A stretch of 64,000 nucleotides of DNA from contig CAJJDN010000041.1 in assembly GCA_905182985.1 (NCBI GenBank), positions 410,059 to 474,058 of the forward strand, written 5' to 3'. Source of the stretch: Paramecium sonneborni. Its lineage: Eukaryota; Ciliophora; Oligohymenophorea; Peniculida; Parameciidae. Shown one piece after another: positions 1-11,920 of this stretch. Positions within the stretch are counted from its first letter, which is position 1, and the number at the start of each line of letters is the position of its first letter. Below the pieces are notes generated by a model. That model ran no database searches, was not told where the DNA came from, and saw only the letters and a program-made list of their open reading frames with translations. The position numbers were made by a program, and so were the translations under genes.

Positions 1-3000
1 TCTTTTGTTTAAGCTAAGATTTCTAATAATCCATCATCAGATAAAAAAAAGAATCTTGGAAATACTTTTCTTTTTTATTCTAAATAATCATTTAATCCTT
101 TTAAAATATAATCTAATAAATCATTACAATGTTTGCTATCTTATTTATATCTTTCATTTTCAATATTTTCCCATACTAAAGGATCTTTAACAAAGTTATC
201 AATTAATTACTTCCAAAATCTATCTATAAAATCAAATTTGTTTTTTTCTTATGGTAATTTTTTTCTTATATCTTCAGATTAAAAGATTGGTTATAAATAA
301 ATATATCCTCTCTAAGTAGATCTCCAATTTTCCAATGTATCTTATATAAGAATAATCTTTCTTTCTACAGTTACAGCCTTATCCATTACAACATAAGGAC
401 TCTATTTTAATAATAGAACAGTATTCAATTATTCATCTAATAATATTTATGTTTCATCAATTTTCATTATATTAGAATTAATAACAAATTCTATTTTGAT
501 TTCCTTACATTTATCAACAACTAAATTAAGTCTTTTTTCAATATCATATTAATAAGTAGCTCTTTTCGATATATCTTCAATCTATATTTTAAATTATAAG
601 AAATTATGTTCTAATAATTAATTAAGTGTAATATCATCTCCAACATAACCACATATAGCATGTATTTCATCCCAAATCTTAGGTTTCTTTTATATGGCTT
701 CACAATTCAAATATTCAATTAACCACATTATTTCTTTAAATTTATCCAAATCTTTTTTTAAATCTTTTAATAATCTCATAGCTTAATTATTTTAATTATC
801 CTAAAAAAACTTTATTAATATCATCGTTTCTTTTTAATAATATTATATCATTTTTTATTCAACTTAACTATATTATAACTTTATAAATTAACCTTAATAC
901 CATTCTTGTTTATCTATGTCATATTCTATTGCTAAATCCCAAATTTTATAAAATGGATCAAAATCTTATTTAATTTTATTTAAATCATCATAATCACTCA
1001 AAGGCTATTTAAATAAACTCTCTCTATCATTAAATGATCTCACCTTATCTTAATAATTATTTATTTTTTCTTTTAAACCCATTACATTTTATGCAAAGAT
1101 CTTTACTTAAGAATAATCTTCATAAAATTTAATTTCCTCAACTTACTTTTCTAATACTAATAATTCCCTTATGAATTATTCCTTTTCTTAATCTAATTTC
1201 TCTGTAAATTTTGCCTCCTTTATATTAACATTTCTCTAACCCTCAACTAATGCTATTTTTATTTCTGCTGGCCATTATTTTAATAACCATAAATTTTCTA
1301 TTTCTTTATTATCATATTAATATTAATAATAATGTAATAAATCCAATGTTTAAAATAACATATTTACTTCATTTCCTAACTTTGCTAAATTTACTTCCGT
1401 TTCTGCTATAAAATTCTTTAATTAAACCATCTCATGTTCTTCTTTTGGCTCTTCTAATATTTTTTCACACATATCTTAATATAATTTACCTATTCTTTAT
1501 ATATTATCTGTTAACACTTCATTTAATCTATTTAAAATTCCACTAATAATTTCTTAAGATTTTTATATTAATGTTTGCTTTGCTTATTTAGTTTTCACTT
1601 AAAAAAATTAAAAATTCTTTTCATCTATACATATTCTCTCTATTTAATAAACTGTTTATAAATAAAATTATAATTTTTCTTTTATTTTATCAAGCTCTAT
1701 ATAAGTTATTGAAGGTTTTTCTTTTGAATCTCCGAATAATCTTTTCATCATATGACTTTAACTCTTGGTATATAAATAAGAAAATTAATTAAACTAATCT
1801 AAAATTAAATTTGGCTTTGTAAAAGATGCATCAATAAATGAAACAATTTATTCTATTGCCTATTCAAATTAATATTCTATTAATTCCATATCAACAGATT
1901 ATGTTTATTTAATTTCTATCAAAGGCATTATATCATTTTCAACCTTATTAACTTATTAAATAGTTTCTTTTATTAATTAAATTGGAGTTATTAATGTAGA
2001 TATAATCTATTATCTAGTTGGTTAAAATATCATGTATCTCTCTTCTCCAAATGTTGATTACTTATGTAAAACTGTTTTCTTACGAATTAACTATTGTAAA
2101 ACAATGTTGATTTATAAAAAAGATTCCTTACTTAAATATTCAGATTCTTCTGTAAAAGATTTTATATGATTAATCCATTTATTTATATTCATTTCAACCA
2201 AATTTTTCATGTTTTAATAACTGAACTATTGATCTATTCTTTTTAATATTAAACATAACTATGATTTTTAATATCCTATTTCATCTGTTTAATAAAAATT
2301 AAAATGTGTCCTTAGACTATCCTAAACATCTTGAATAACTTAATTTCTCCAATTATTGAACATACTTAGTTTTAATACATTATGCATTTATTAATTAAAT
2401 GATTCTAAATTTTATAAAATAAATGGAAGTTATCCGTAAGTATAACTAGTAGGAAGTAATTCAAAAGATTATTCTTTTATAGTTTGCATTTTTACAAATG
2501 TTTAAAGAATCTATTTATTATTTAAAATAGGTGATAAAGAAATTTAGTATTTAACTTATTAAAAATCCTTTTTTAAATTCTTTAACTTTGGATGCTTTTA
2601 TAATATATCATTCATATTTCTAATTTTTATTCTATTCTAAATAAAATCTGTAAAGTAATCACTTGAATTCATCCTTTAAAGTGTAAGGAATTTCTTCATA
2701 AATAATTTATATTCAAAATCTATTTATTCAAAATCGATATTCTATAACTTATTTAATTTCAACTTCTTTTTAATGTTTATTTTTGTTTAAACAGGAATTG
2801 TAGTTACTAGCTAATCAGGTATGTTTGTGACATATTTAAAAAATCTTAATTCTTCTTCTGCTTATTTCTACAATATCCTACATTATTAAAGTCTTTAATT
2901 AAAATCTGCCTCATTTTCTGTCTTTAACATTAAAGATAATCGAGTAACAGCTTTTATTTAATCATTCTTTAGAATTTTAACAATAAACTTTTATTGCTAC

Positions 3001-3738
3001 TCATCATAATCTAAAATTTAAACATCTGTCCATAAATATCCATTTCCTTAATAAAATGGGCATTTAGCATGATAGGATTTATCATTCTTAAATTATTCTA
3101 TAATCTCTTATGGAGTTTAGGGATCATCCCAAGTTAAATAATTTTTTAAAGTTTTATTAGTATTAAGACCTTATAATTCAAAATTTATTTCTTCATCATT
3201 TACCTTTTCTTGAAATGATAAATTTTTTCTATTTGACAAACGACTAAAATTCTCTTATATTTTTACAGGATTTCTAGCTGGTTTAGGTATATTTGTTTTT
3301 ATATTGTTTTTGCTTAATTCATTCATCCATTAAAAATTTGAATCATCTCTTAAAGTAATTATCATAGAATTTTAACCTCTATTCCTAGAACTTGATTTTG
3401 CTTATCGAGTAACTGGTTTAGTAATAATTCTTTATTAATTTATAAATAATTACTTTTATTAAAAGATTTCTCTGCTTGGTTCAAGTTTTTATTTAATTGC
3501 CTAATAACTAATTTATTAATCTTAAAAAGATTAATTTACAGCTTCCATATTTTTCTCATTGATAATATTATTGATTAACTCCCTAAAGTTAAATTATTAG
3601 ATACTTAGAATCATGAAAATGTTATTGTGTTTATAATAGTTAATCAACTAAAAGTTGCTCCCTTTTAGCTTATGTAAAATTTATCTTAGGTAACTAAGCT
3701 TTAACTATTGGAGCCATATTCATTCTCTTTTGGCTCAT
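1..3738 (-). CDS. Axonemal dynein heavy chain, N-terminal part (runs off left edge)
   Basis: Motor subunit of an axonemal dynein, acting in cilia. Only the tail and start of the linker, about 1,240 residues, lie in the window; AAA modules and P-loops would be beyond the edge. The last visible residues, PRFFFLSDDGLLEILAQTK, match the linker signature shared by all dynein heavy chains. The tail segment around 2900-3060 (GNGYLWTDVQILDYDE, then KFIVKILKNDQIKAVTRLSL) resembles single-headed inner-arm types (DNAH1/3/7/12), which is an inference. Start ATG at 3736-3738 follows AT-rich sequence. A 22-nt intron at 3583-3604 (GTATCT...TTTAG) restores the frame; further introns are possible. Dynein identity is very likely, isoform is not settled. 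Confidence 0.9.
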
Positions 3739-3941
3739 TCTTATTTTAATTAATATTTATTATATAGAAACTATAATTAAAATTAACATCTATTTATCGT
3801 TGATTATTTTAAGATTTTCAAAAAGAAAAACATAAAATCATTCTGACTTTTAAACTTTTGAAAAGGTAATAATTCAAACTTTATTTTCTCTTTTTTATAT
3901 ATTTATGAATTAATTTAAATTTTCATTAATAATTATAATTT

Positions 3942-4159
3942 ATGTCTTAATAAAAATAAACAGTTTTTAATTATAATAATGAAGAAATGTAACAAAATAA
4001 TTAATAATTAGCGGTGGCTGTTTGATGTTGATGTATGATTCAGATGATGAAGTAGATAAATTTAATTAAAGTCTTTAAGAAAGTTAAATCCAATTATAAA
4101 AAACAACTACAAAAATGCAGCAAATTTAATTATAGAATAATCATCATATAAAAAAATGA
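3942..4159 (+). CDS. Small hypothetical protein, 64 aa
   Basis: Unrecognised. Two exons around a 23-nt intron at 3989-4011 (GTAACA...ATTAG) give 65 codons ending in TGA. The product has an acidic stretch (YDSDDEVDKF) followed by a glutamine-rich amphipathic part. It starts 203 bp from the divergent dynein start. It could be the 5' part of the next gene if an intron has been missed, because the downstream ATG begins only 31 bp later, but I find no GT donor that would join them. Short length makes this call tentative. Confidence 0.4.
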
Positions 4160-4190
4160 TAATATATTAAAATATTTATCTATATTTATA

Positions 4191-4583
4191 ATGTATTAAA
4201 CAACCATTTTAGAGGACAATGAAAATATATAAGAAGATTGTAAATCAAAAAGATATGCAGCTAGAGGCATAAAATTTGAAAATTAACCAAAATACAACAG
4301 CAAATCTATAAGACTGGATTCGATTAATTGGCATTATTTGTGTAACATATCTCTTAATTATTTTATTATGGGCATTATATATTTGATGTGTATTATATGA
4401 AAATTAGGTTTTATAGGAATTGATAGTAATTTTAAACTACCTGTAGGTATTTTTATGGTCTTGTTTGTCTTATTTGTGATTGGAATTTTAATTTATTGGT
4501 ATTATGGTTTGGGAAGAATTAAGTCATTCAATTCAATGATGTTGAGTAAATGGTAGGATAGTTCTTATGAAATTAATAATTGA
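4191..4583 (+). CDS. Two-helix membrane protein, TMEM230/TMEM134-like
   Basis: Predicted 124-residue protein with two hydrophobic segments near its C-terminus. The first is around NYFIMGIIYLMCFIGI and the second around VGIFMVLFVLFVIGILIYW, followed by a short polar tail. This layout, and the GILIYWYYGLGR loop after the second helix, recall TMEM230/TMEM134 proteins of the endomembrane system; the resemblance is weak and inferred. The only splice that avoids an in-frame TGA removes just 18 nt at 4390-4407 (GTATTATATGAAAATTAG), short even for Paramecium. It may be one transcript unit with the preceding small reading frame. Confidence 0.55.
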
Positions 4584-5281
4584 TTAAATTACAATTTAAC
4601 AATTTTCATGATATATACTATTAAGTGGTTAATTATTTCTTTTTTAAATACTTGAATATTTAATAATTTATCCTCTTTTTTTAATAGTAATTTTAGCACA
4701 ATCCTAACAAATATGAAGGGAATTTATAATCCTAATTACAGCAGAAATGTCTTACCTTTTTGCATTTTCAAATCCGCCCCGTCACTTTGATTATTTACCA
4801 TTAATTAAAAATTTTAATTAATCCCGTTGTTTAGGATAATTATATAATTAACTCTTATTTATTTAAAATATTGATCTTTTGCTGTAAAATTTATTTATAT
4901 CTATTTTTTATAGAAAATCCCCTAATGATCAAAATACTTTAGAATTAGGAAACTTAAAACTCTTAAGTATTTTTTGTTTGAATGTTCAATGATTTCTTGA
5001 ATCATTTCATTGAATCATTTCAAAATTATTGCTTATTAAAGAACTAAATGAAATATCTTAGAAGTTCACTTCTTTAATATTTATATTAATAAAAACGAAG
5101 TCTAATAAAATTGTTTTCATAAAGCATGTTTATTGAATTTTTTTATGTTAATAACTCAATTTAATATAAATAAATATTACAATATTTTAATAGAATTCAG
5201 AAGATAAAATGGCAAAATATAATATGACACTTGTAATTTTAATTATATATTTCTAATCTTTAAAATATTTTCTTGGCCAAC
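4584..5281. other. Intergenic, no gene seen; tandem 13-mer
   Basis: Extremely AT-rich with TGA in all frames and no coding-like stretch. It holds a near-palindrome around 4799-4822 (ATTAATTAAAAATTTTAATTAAT). It also holds an exact tandem repeat of TTGAATCATTTCA at 4997-5009 and 5010-5022. No function can be assigned. Confidence 0.5.
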
Positions 5282-5520
5282 ATGGATTAATAGACTAAAT
5301 AAAATTAATCTAATGATAATAAAAATGAATAATAGGTAAAAATGGTTTGAACTTTAAGGATTTGGCTGAAGAATTTCAATTAAAGGAAAAAGTTTAGAAA
5401 GCTTTAAAGTTAGATTGCCTAATGTTATTTAAATATTTTTTTTATTCTTTGATCTAAAAAACCATTTTATTTATTTAAAAAAAAAAATTTGGCATTTCAA
5501 ATTCACTTTTGGCTCTTTGA
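5282..5520 (+). CDS. Possible small gene or gene relic, 71 aa
   Basis: ATG at 5282 opens a glutamine/asparagine-rich exon. Removing 23 nt (GTAAAAATGGTTTGAACTTTAAG) joins it to a lysine/leucine-rich segment (DLAEEFQLKEKVQKALK) and then a hydrophobic stretch ending at TGA. Length arithmetic fits 72 codons, but the splice acceptor is AAG and the composition decays toward the 3' end. It could be a true small protein, a decayed paralogue, or chance in AT-rich DNA with only one stop codon. Confidence 0.25.
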
Positions 5521-6751
5521 TGTTTTTATAGAATTTATTAACTCTTAAATTAAACCTTCATAAAATAATCTTATATTCATATAAAATAGAGTACTTCTAT
5601 TGTAAAAGATATCCTTTAATCCAACTGATAAGGAAATTATAAAAAAATACATATAAAAACACATTTATATAAAAAATGCAATGATATCTATAAATATAGT
5701 TTAAATAATTCTTATTTTTACCTTTTTGTATCAAAATAAAAAAATAAAGAGAAACAAATTTTAATGAAGTTATTCATCTGAAGAATTTTAGATACTTCTA
5801 GATCTTAAAAGGCATTTAATTCTAAATATTACTAGTTGAATAAGTTAAGAATTTGGATATTTTATCATTCATTATATTCAAAAAATTTATTTGATTATAG
5901 TTATTATGCAATATTAAACTTTGTAATTGTATTTTAATCAAGATCCTTATATTATCTCAACATATTATATAAATTTAAATTTTTCAAATAGATTTTATTA
6001 TAGAATAAATTGTGTAATTAGATTATTTATATAAATTCCAAATAATTTTTAAATAAAAATTAATAAAATCTTGAGTGGTTTCAATAAATAAATTAGACAT
6101 TTTGTGGATATTTTATGTTTCCTCTATTATGATAATATTAACTATTAATTTCATTCAACAAAATTAAATATATTATTGCTGAACTTAAATATGAGTATTA
6201 CGATTTTTTTAATAAAAATTATTAAGTCTTTGATTGAATATGAATTTCTTGAGATTGAAAATCTTAAAACATCAAGCACAATAGAAATAATAAATACGAC
6301 ATTTTTCTTATTAAGTTATGCAATCCTGAAATTTAATTTTTCCAATATTTTTAAGATTTATATTAATCATTATTTTTTATTGAATTTTCTTAAAGTAATG
6401 TGTTAAATCAATGAGTTATAAACAAAAGAAATTTTAAAAGTAACTTAAATCTATATTAAACAACAAAGAAAATAGTATTTATTGTTAAATATAATTATAA
6501 CTTTATTTAAAAATTTATATACCAATTTTAGTAATAACAAGAATAATAATAACTATTAGTTTGGTAGCTACAAAATTCCGATTAAAAATAAGAATGATAA
6601 TTTTAATAATGTTATGAAGTGAGATTAGTTTATTAAATTTATTGATAAACAATGATATTAGTTGATTATCTAAGTATAATTGAAAGAGAAAACTAGATAT
6701 ATTTTGTGATTATCAATCATAAGTTTATTTTTGGATCAATTATAATATGAA
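5521..6751. other. Gene-poor stretch with possible coding remnants
   Basis: No intact gene. Short isoleucine/phenylalanine/leucine-rich open stretches occur around 5760-6070 and 6176-6406. Single TGAs and frame changes separate them, and their codon use looks like raw AT composition. A decayed leucine-rich-repeat gene is conceivable but not demonstrable. Confidence 0.3.
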
Positions 6752-6793
6752 GTGAAGGTGATTGATAGAATTGATATTAAATATATAAAAATA

Positions 6794-8514
6794 ATGAGTG
6801 CAAAAGTTGTTGAGAATTATTCACTTCTTGAAGTAATAGGTTCTGGTCAATATGGTAAAGTGTACAAGGCAGTGAACATAAAAAATAATAGTTTAGTTGC
6901 AGTGAAAGTAGTCAAAATAGAAAAGTTTAAAGAAGTGCCAAAATTGGAAGAATTCACAATGAATGAAATCCAAACATTAGCTAAGATTAATAATCCATAT
7001 GTAGTGAAGTTTATTGAAATGCTTAAGAGCTCTCGTAATTACTATTTTGTTTATGAGTATTGTAATGGCTAAACACTTGAAGCAGTTATTTAGGAGCAAG
7101 GGTAAAAGTTTATATAATAAGGGTTCAAACTGAAAAAGAAGCTTTATGCTATTTTAGACAATTAGTTTAAGCATTCTAATCTTTAATTTAAGACAATATA
7201 ATGCATAGAGATCTCAAACCAAGCAATATTATGTTACATAATGGTTAAGTTAAACTTGGTGATTTTGGATTTTGTAAAGCTTTGAATGGTCCTTAAGACT
7301 TATCTTCAACTATGGTTGGTTCTCCTATATATATGGCTCCAGAAATATTAAAAGGATAAGAATATTCAATTAAAGCTGATCTTTGGTCTCTTGGATGCGT
7401 TTTGTATGAATTATTATATGGAATCTGTCCATTTGAAGAAAAAACTATGGCTTAATTGATGTTAGCTGTTGAAGAGAAAGAAATTTAATTTTTAGACTAA
7501 GTTAATGTTGTATCTTAAACGACAAAGGATTTATTATAAAAACTGCTTACAAAAGATCCAAGTAAAAGAATTAATTGGAAAGAATTATTTGAAAGAGAAT
7601 TAACTTATGCAGAAAGTAATACAAATGGTAAATTTTTTAGGAAATAAAACTAATGAATAACATTCCAATTAGATTTAATAAGAATTAACCTTAAATTCTT
7701 AAAGAAATAAAGAATCTAAAGCTTTTAAGTATTTATTGATGGAAAGGAATAAAATATTTTATTTATATAAAGTTGTTGAAGAAGTATTAGAATTGAGCAA
7801 AGAAGAAGTTTTTTATTATTTATAATTATTACTTTTAGAGAGATGAAACGAGAGAATCTTAGAGCGTTTATTGCGGTTATATGATAGTTAAATATATATG
7901 CTATTTGATAGAGATGATTAGAATGAATCTTGTTGATAAATTTGATGTATCTGCTTTTCCACATCTTGCTAAAAAATAGGAATTATAAAATGATATCACC
8001 AAAACATTTGAATATAAAAGTTTTTGCACTCTTATTTAAAAAGAAGTTGAAACAGCTCGAAAGATGTTTAAGCATTTTTAGGAAGAAGCAGATAAATTTT
8101 ATAAAACATAAAATAACGGATAACATATTTATTAAGGAACAGAATTCCAACATTTTGAAAGTGAACTATAAAGAGAATTATCTACATCTGAAATTTCTAT
8201 TACTTTTATGAAAAAAATTGTATTAAAATATTGTGAAGATTTAAAAAGTCAATTTTTATAATAATTTTTAGACAAGAATCCTTAATCGGGAAGCAAGTAA
8301 TCAATTAATATATTAATTTAGATAGTTGTTACACATTGAAAAAACATTAGAATCCTTAATTCTTGATGAATTTTTTGAAAATTGTATGGATATCCAATAA
8401 ATAGATCTAGAATAATAAAACTATTTTACAATCCTTAATAAATATTCTAAAGCTGATCTATTATAAGTCATCACTAATAAAATGGACTATATAAGGCATA
8501 AATTATACAAATGA
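6794..8514 (+). CDS. ULK/Atg1-like serine/threonine kinase (one apparent frameshift)
   Basis: Protein kinase of about 547 residues. Visible motifs: glycine loop GSGQYGKV (about residues 17-24), VAVK lysine, catalytic HRDLKPSN (about residue 130), DFG, GSPIYMAPE and DLWSLGCVLYELL. All catalytic residues are present, so it should be active. The C-terminal 250 residues are helical, as in ULK kinases (inference). Introns: 7102-7121 (20 nt), 7808-7838 (31 nt) and 8297-8321 (25 nt). Frame is lost once, at the T-run 7633-7638 (GGTAAATTTTTTAGG): dropping one T, or a 13-nt intron, restores it. That may be a sequencing error or a real mutation. An in-frame ATG at 6752 would add 14 residues; 6794 fits the family better. 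Confidence 0.85.
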
Positions 8515-9303
8515 CAAAGATTTTGTATTTTAATAATAAAATTTTATTTTTATTTCTATAACTATTTAGACCAGTATATTATTCTTTTTATAAATAATTG
8601 TATTTCTTTAAATAATAAAAAAATTTTCTCTTTAATTTAAAATAGCCTTTCTACGCTAATTATATAATTATTCCTTAAATATTAAGATTCTACTCTACTT
8701 GACTAGTTTAAAATTAAATTGCTACTAAATAATTTATAAAAACTAAATTATATCTAAGATTAAGATAAATAAAATAGATATCAAAGCATTGGGTTTCTAA
8801 TAATGAGACGTTCAATTTGCTCTATTTTATTTTTTTCTTAAAAGTAATTAAGTTTGTATAATGTTTACTAATATTTGATATATATAAGATCAAATATTGT
8901 TTAAAGAAAAACATGAATAATTAATTAATCTAATAATTGAAAATATAAAGAGTCTGGATTAGATTTCATATAAAACAATATGATAGTTAAATTTAATAGT
9001 TCATTATTATTAATTCAAGAAGAATTTATAAAGAGATATTCACTAATAGAATTGAATATATTAAATTTTAAATAATCTATGTGAAATTTATTCAATTTTT
9101 ATATATTCATCTATCAAAATTCAAATAAAATAAAATTTGACAATATTAGTAAAATTTATGAATTATTTGATGATATAATGTTTAAAATCATTTAGAAAAA
9201 AAGAATAGTTTAATAAATGATAAACAATATCAATTTTTGATATTGATCTCATTTTAAGTTGGTTGTATGAAATATAAAATTTAATAATATAAATAAAATA
9301 ATA
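8515..9303. other. Intergenic, nothing recognised
   Basis: AT-rich sequence with TGA in every frame and no motif that I can identify. It separates the kinase gene from the next small gene on the same strand. Confidence 0.5.
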
Positions 9304-9672
9304 ATGTTTGAGAAATTACCGAAGCTGAGTCAGAAAAAAGCTAGATCATAATCATTATATGAGAATCAAGTTGCCACATAAAAACTTAAGGAATCATTGT
9401 ATAATTTATAGACCAGTCGTTATGGTCAGAGACCTTAAAAAAATCCTGTTATTGAGTAAATTGTTAAAGAAGCTGATGCAGTTCTTACTAATTAACATTT
9501 AAAAGAGAACTTATTTAAACTAAAGGAATTAGGTTTACTAAAGAATTGTTAGCCCAAAATATAAACATCGTCAGGATTATAGAAGAAAGAATTTATATTA
9601 AATGATTATCATAATAAAAGCACATTAAATGGGTACTCAAGGAATTATGGTGGATTATTTTACAATAGATGA
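9304..9672 (+). CDS. Hypothetical protein, 122 aa
   Basis: Single-exon frame of 123 codons ending in TGA. Basic and polar, with GC content above the flanks and a balanced amino-acid mix (MFEKLPKLSQKKARSQ at the start, then NPVIEQIVKEADAVLTNQHL), which argues that it is real. A helical central segment (LKENLFKLKELGLLKNC) precedes a tyrosine/glycine-containing tail. I do not recognise the family. Confidence 0.7.
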
Positions 9673-9790
9673 TCTTAATTTACTAAATATGTTATATCTG
9701 TTATTTATTATTTAATATATGGTACTTCAAATTCATTCTATTTTATATATTCAAATTAAATAACTTGCAAAAATAAATTAATATATATAA

Positions 9791-10273
9791 ATGAATAATA
9801 TTAAATAAATAATAGAAGCAATTAAAAAATGTAAAGATTCTTTAATATTAAAAGAAGACATCTAAAAGTTAAATGAATATAAACCTTCTCCTGAATAGGA
9901 GTGCGGCTGTTAGAAAATGAAATTAATACATTTGGCAGCTTCTTAATCTAAAGTTGAAAGTTTACAATATTTTGTTGAAAATTTTTAAAATTTAGAAATC
10001 ACAGACTCTGTATTTATAAAAATTAATTGAAATTAGATAGGAAGAACTCCATTACATTATGCGATTAACTATGGATTAATAGATAATGCTAAATTATTGA
10101 TATAAAAAGGAGCAAACATAGAAGCTTAAACTTTAGGAGGTGATACTCCTTTGATAAAATCTGCATTATTAAAAAGAAAAGAATGCTATTAATATTTAAT
10201 AAGTAAAGGGGCAAATAAATAACATCAAAATTTAATTGGTCAAAGTGCTGAATAAATATAATAGTATAATTGA
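9791..10273 (+). CDS. Small ankyrin-repeat protein, 151 aa
   Basis: Protein-protein interaction module. After an N-terminal helical region with a CGC motif come ankyrin consensus stretches: IHLAA, then GRTPLHYAINYGLIDNAKLLI with KGANIEA, then GGDTPLIKSAL with YLISKGANK. That is roughly three repeats and little else. One 27-nt intron at 10010-10036 splits the first repeat from the second. The partner is unknown. A second small ankyrin gene lies at 43673 in this window. Confidence 0.85.
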
Positions 10274-10428
10274 ATAACTAATGAGGATAAAATATATAAA
10301 AATATTATAGGTTTCTAAATATTTATCATTACTTTTCTTTAAATTTTATTCTTATTTTTATAAAATTGGAATTAGATTGCTAGTTAAAATGATAAGATTC
10401 TTATTATTATAGTATTTATATTAAAAAA

Positions 10429-11890
10429 ATGCAATATATTTAATACCATCCTTAGATTGTCGATGAGTTGAAAATGAATGAAGCAAAGAGCTTGTTCTAA
10501 TAAATTGAAGGTTCATTAATAAAAAAATTTGAAGACATAGATGTATTTAAAGAATTAATCTTACTTTACAATCATAAAAAAAAAGAATTAGTCTAATAGT
10601 CAGTGCATTTTGGATTAAATTCTATTTTCGTTGAAAATAAATATATTCTATTATGTAAGTGCTATTATGAAATGAGATTTACAAAATTAAAACAAAATGA
10701 GGGATTTTACATAATTATCTTATATAATTCAAAAGGTAAGGAATATTTGATAATCAGTAATTTTAATTAGTTTTCTAAAATATAAGCAGTAATAAAAAGA
10801 TTCTGTGTGAGTAAAAACTTTTTCAATAAATATCAATTAATTTAATAAAGAAGCTGTCTTCCTATTGTCTAAAATTGTAAAGTAATAAATTTATAATAAA
10901 AAAGAATCAAGAGTTGTATTGTGTTTTACAAATTGATAAGAGATAAATAGTATCTGAATTAGATCAAGAACAGTTTTATAATAGTATTATTATAATGAAT
11001 TATATGAATGAATAAACAAAGATTCTTAAAATTTATGAAGAAAATTAGATGTACTTTTTATTTATGAAATACAATAAATTATAATCATTAGAGTCATTGA
11101 TCCTAAATGATTTTGAATTTAGAGAAGCTCCATTAGTATGCATAATCTATCTCATTCTTCAAACTTTATAAAAATATAAAAACTTAGGAATATATCATGG
11201 TAACATTAGCTTAAAATCTATCTATATAAATATGTAAGGGGCCTTTTTATAAATTATTATTTTATTTCCAAAATATTTGATGGATAATAACAAAAGTTCA
11301 ACTCTAGATATTTTAAATTTAGGTTAATTACTATATTAAATAACATTTTATGAAAAAAATGATAAAATTAAATAGTATATAGATTAGAAATTGATAACAT
11401 AATAAAAATAGTTATTTTAAAGTATGAATATAGAAAACAAATTTAAATATTTGTATAGAATCAGTTAGTTAGATTTATTAAATCAATTATTAACATAAAC
11501 AATAACAATTGAAAATGCATTAAAACATTAATGGTTTGTAACTGTTAAATAAAATCTTAAAGCAGAGTTTTTGAAGGAAACAAAAGAACGCTTGGATTTA
11601 CATACAATTATTGAATCAAATAATGAATTAAGTATGACTTTATCTCTTGATAAAAGAATTTCGACAAAGGAATTTGCTGAATGTGGTATAATAATTATTA
11701 TATAATAAATTTAGAAATCGAAGATGAATTTCCAGTGAAATGTTCAATTTTAAATCCATTTTAAATGAATCCTTCGAAATAAAAACATGACAATTGCATT
11801 TTAAAATCAAAAAGTTTTTCGAATTTTGATTTAAATTTTGAAAATTAAGAAAAGTACTTTACAAATGAATAATCTTTGTTTATTTAATGA
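10429..11890 (+). CDS. Divergent pseudokinase with N-terminal globular domain, 469 aa
   Basis: The N-terminal 150 residues (VHFGLNSIFVENKYILLCK...) look beta-rich and could be a PH-like domain, which is an inference. The kinase-like C-lobe shows YKNLGIYHGNISLKSIYIN where active kinases have HRDLKPxN, so the catalytic aspartate is replaced by asparagine. It also has DILNLGQLLYQ in place of D-x-W-S-x-G, and a final ALKHQWFV typical of subdomain XI. I see no glycine loop or DFG. Introns at 10882-10904 (23 nt) and 11686-11714 (29 nt); 470 codons exactly. It probably acts as a scaffold or regulator and not as an enzyme. Confidence 0.75.
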
Positions 11891-11920
11891 GATAAATTTT
11901 TTTTGATTTTAATTGAATAA

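Noticed and set aside
6176..6406. Plus-strand frame of 76 codons rich in I, F, L and N
   Set aside because: Amino-acid use matches raw AT composition, no domain or splice model extends it, and frames of this length are expected when TGA alone stops.
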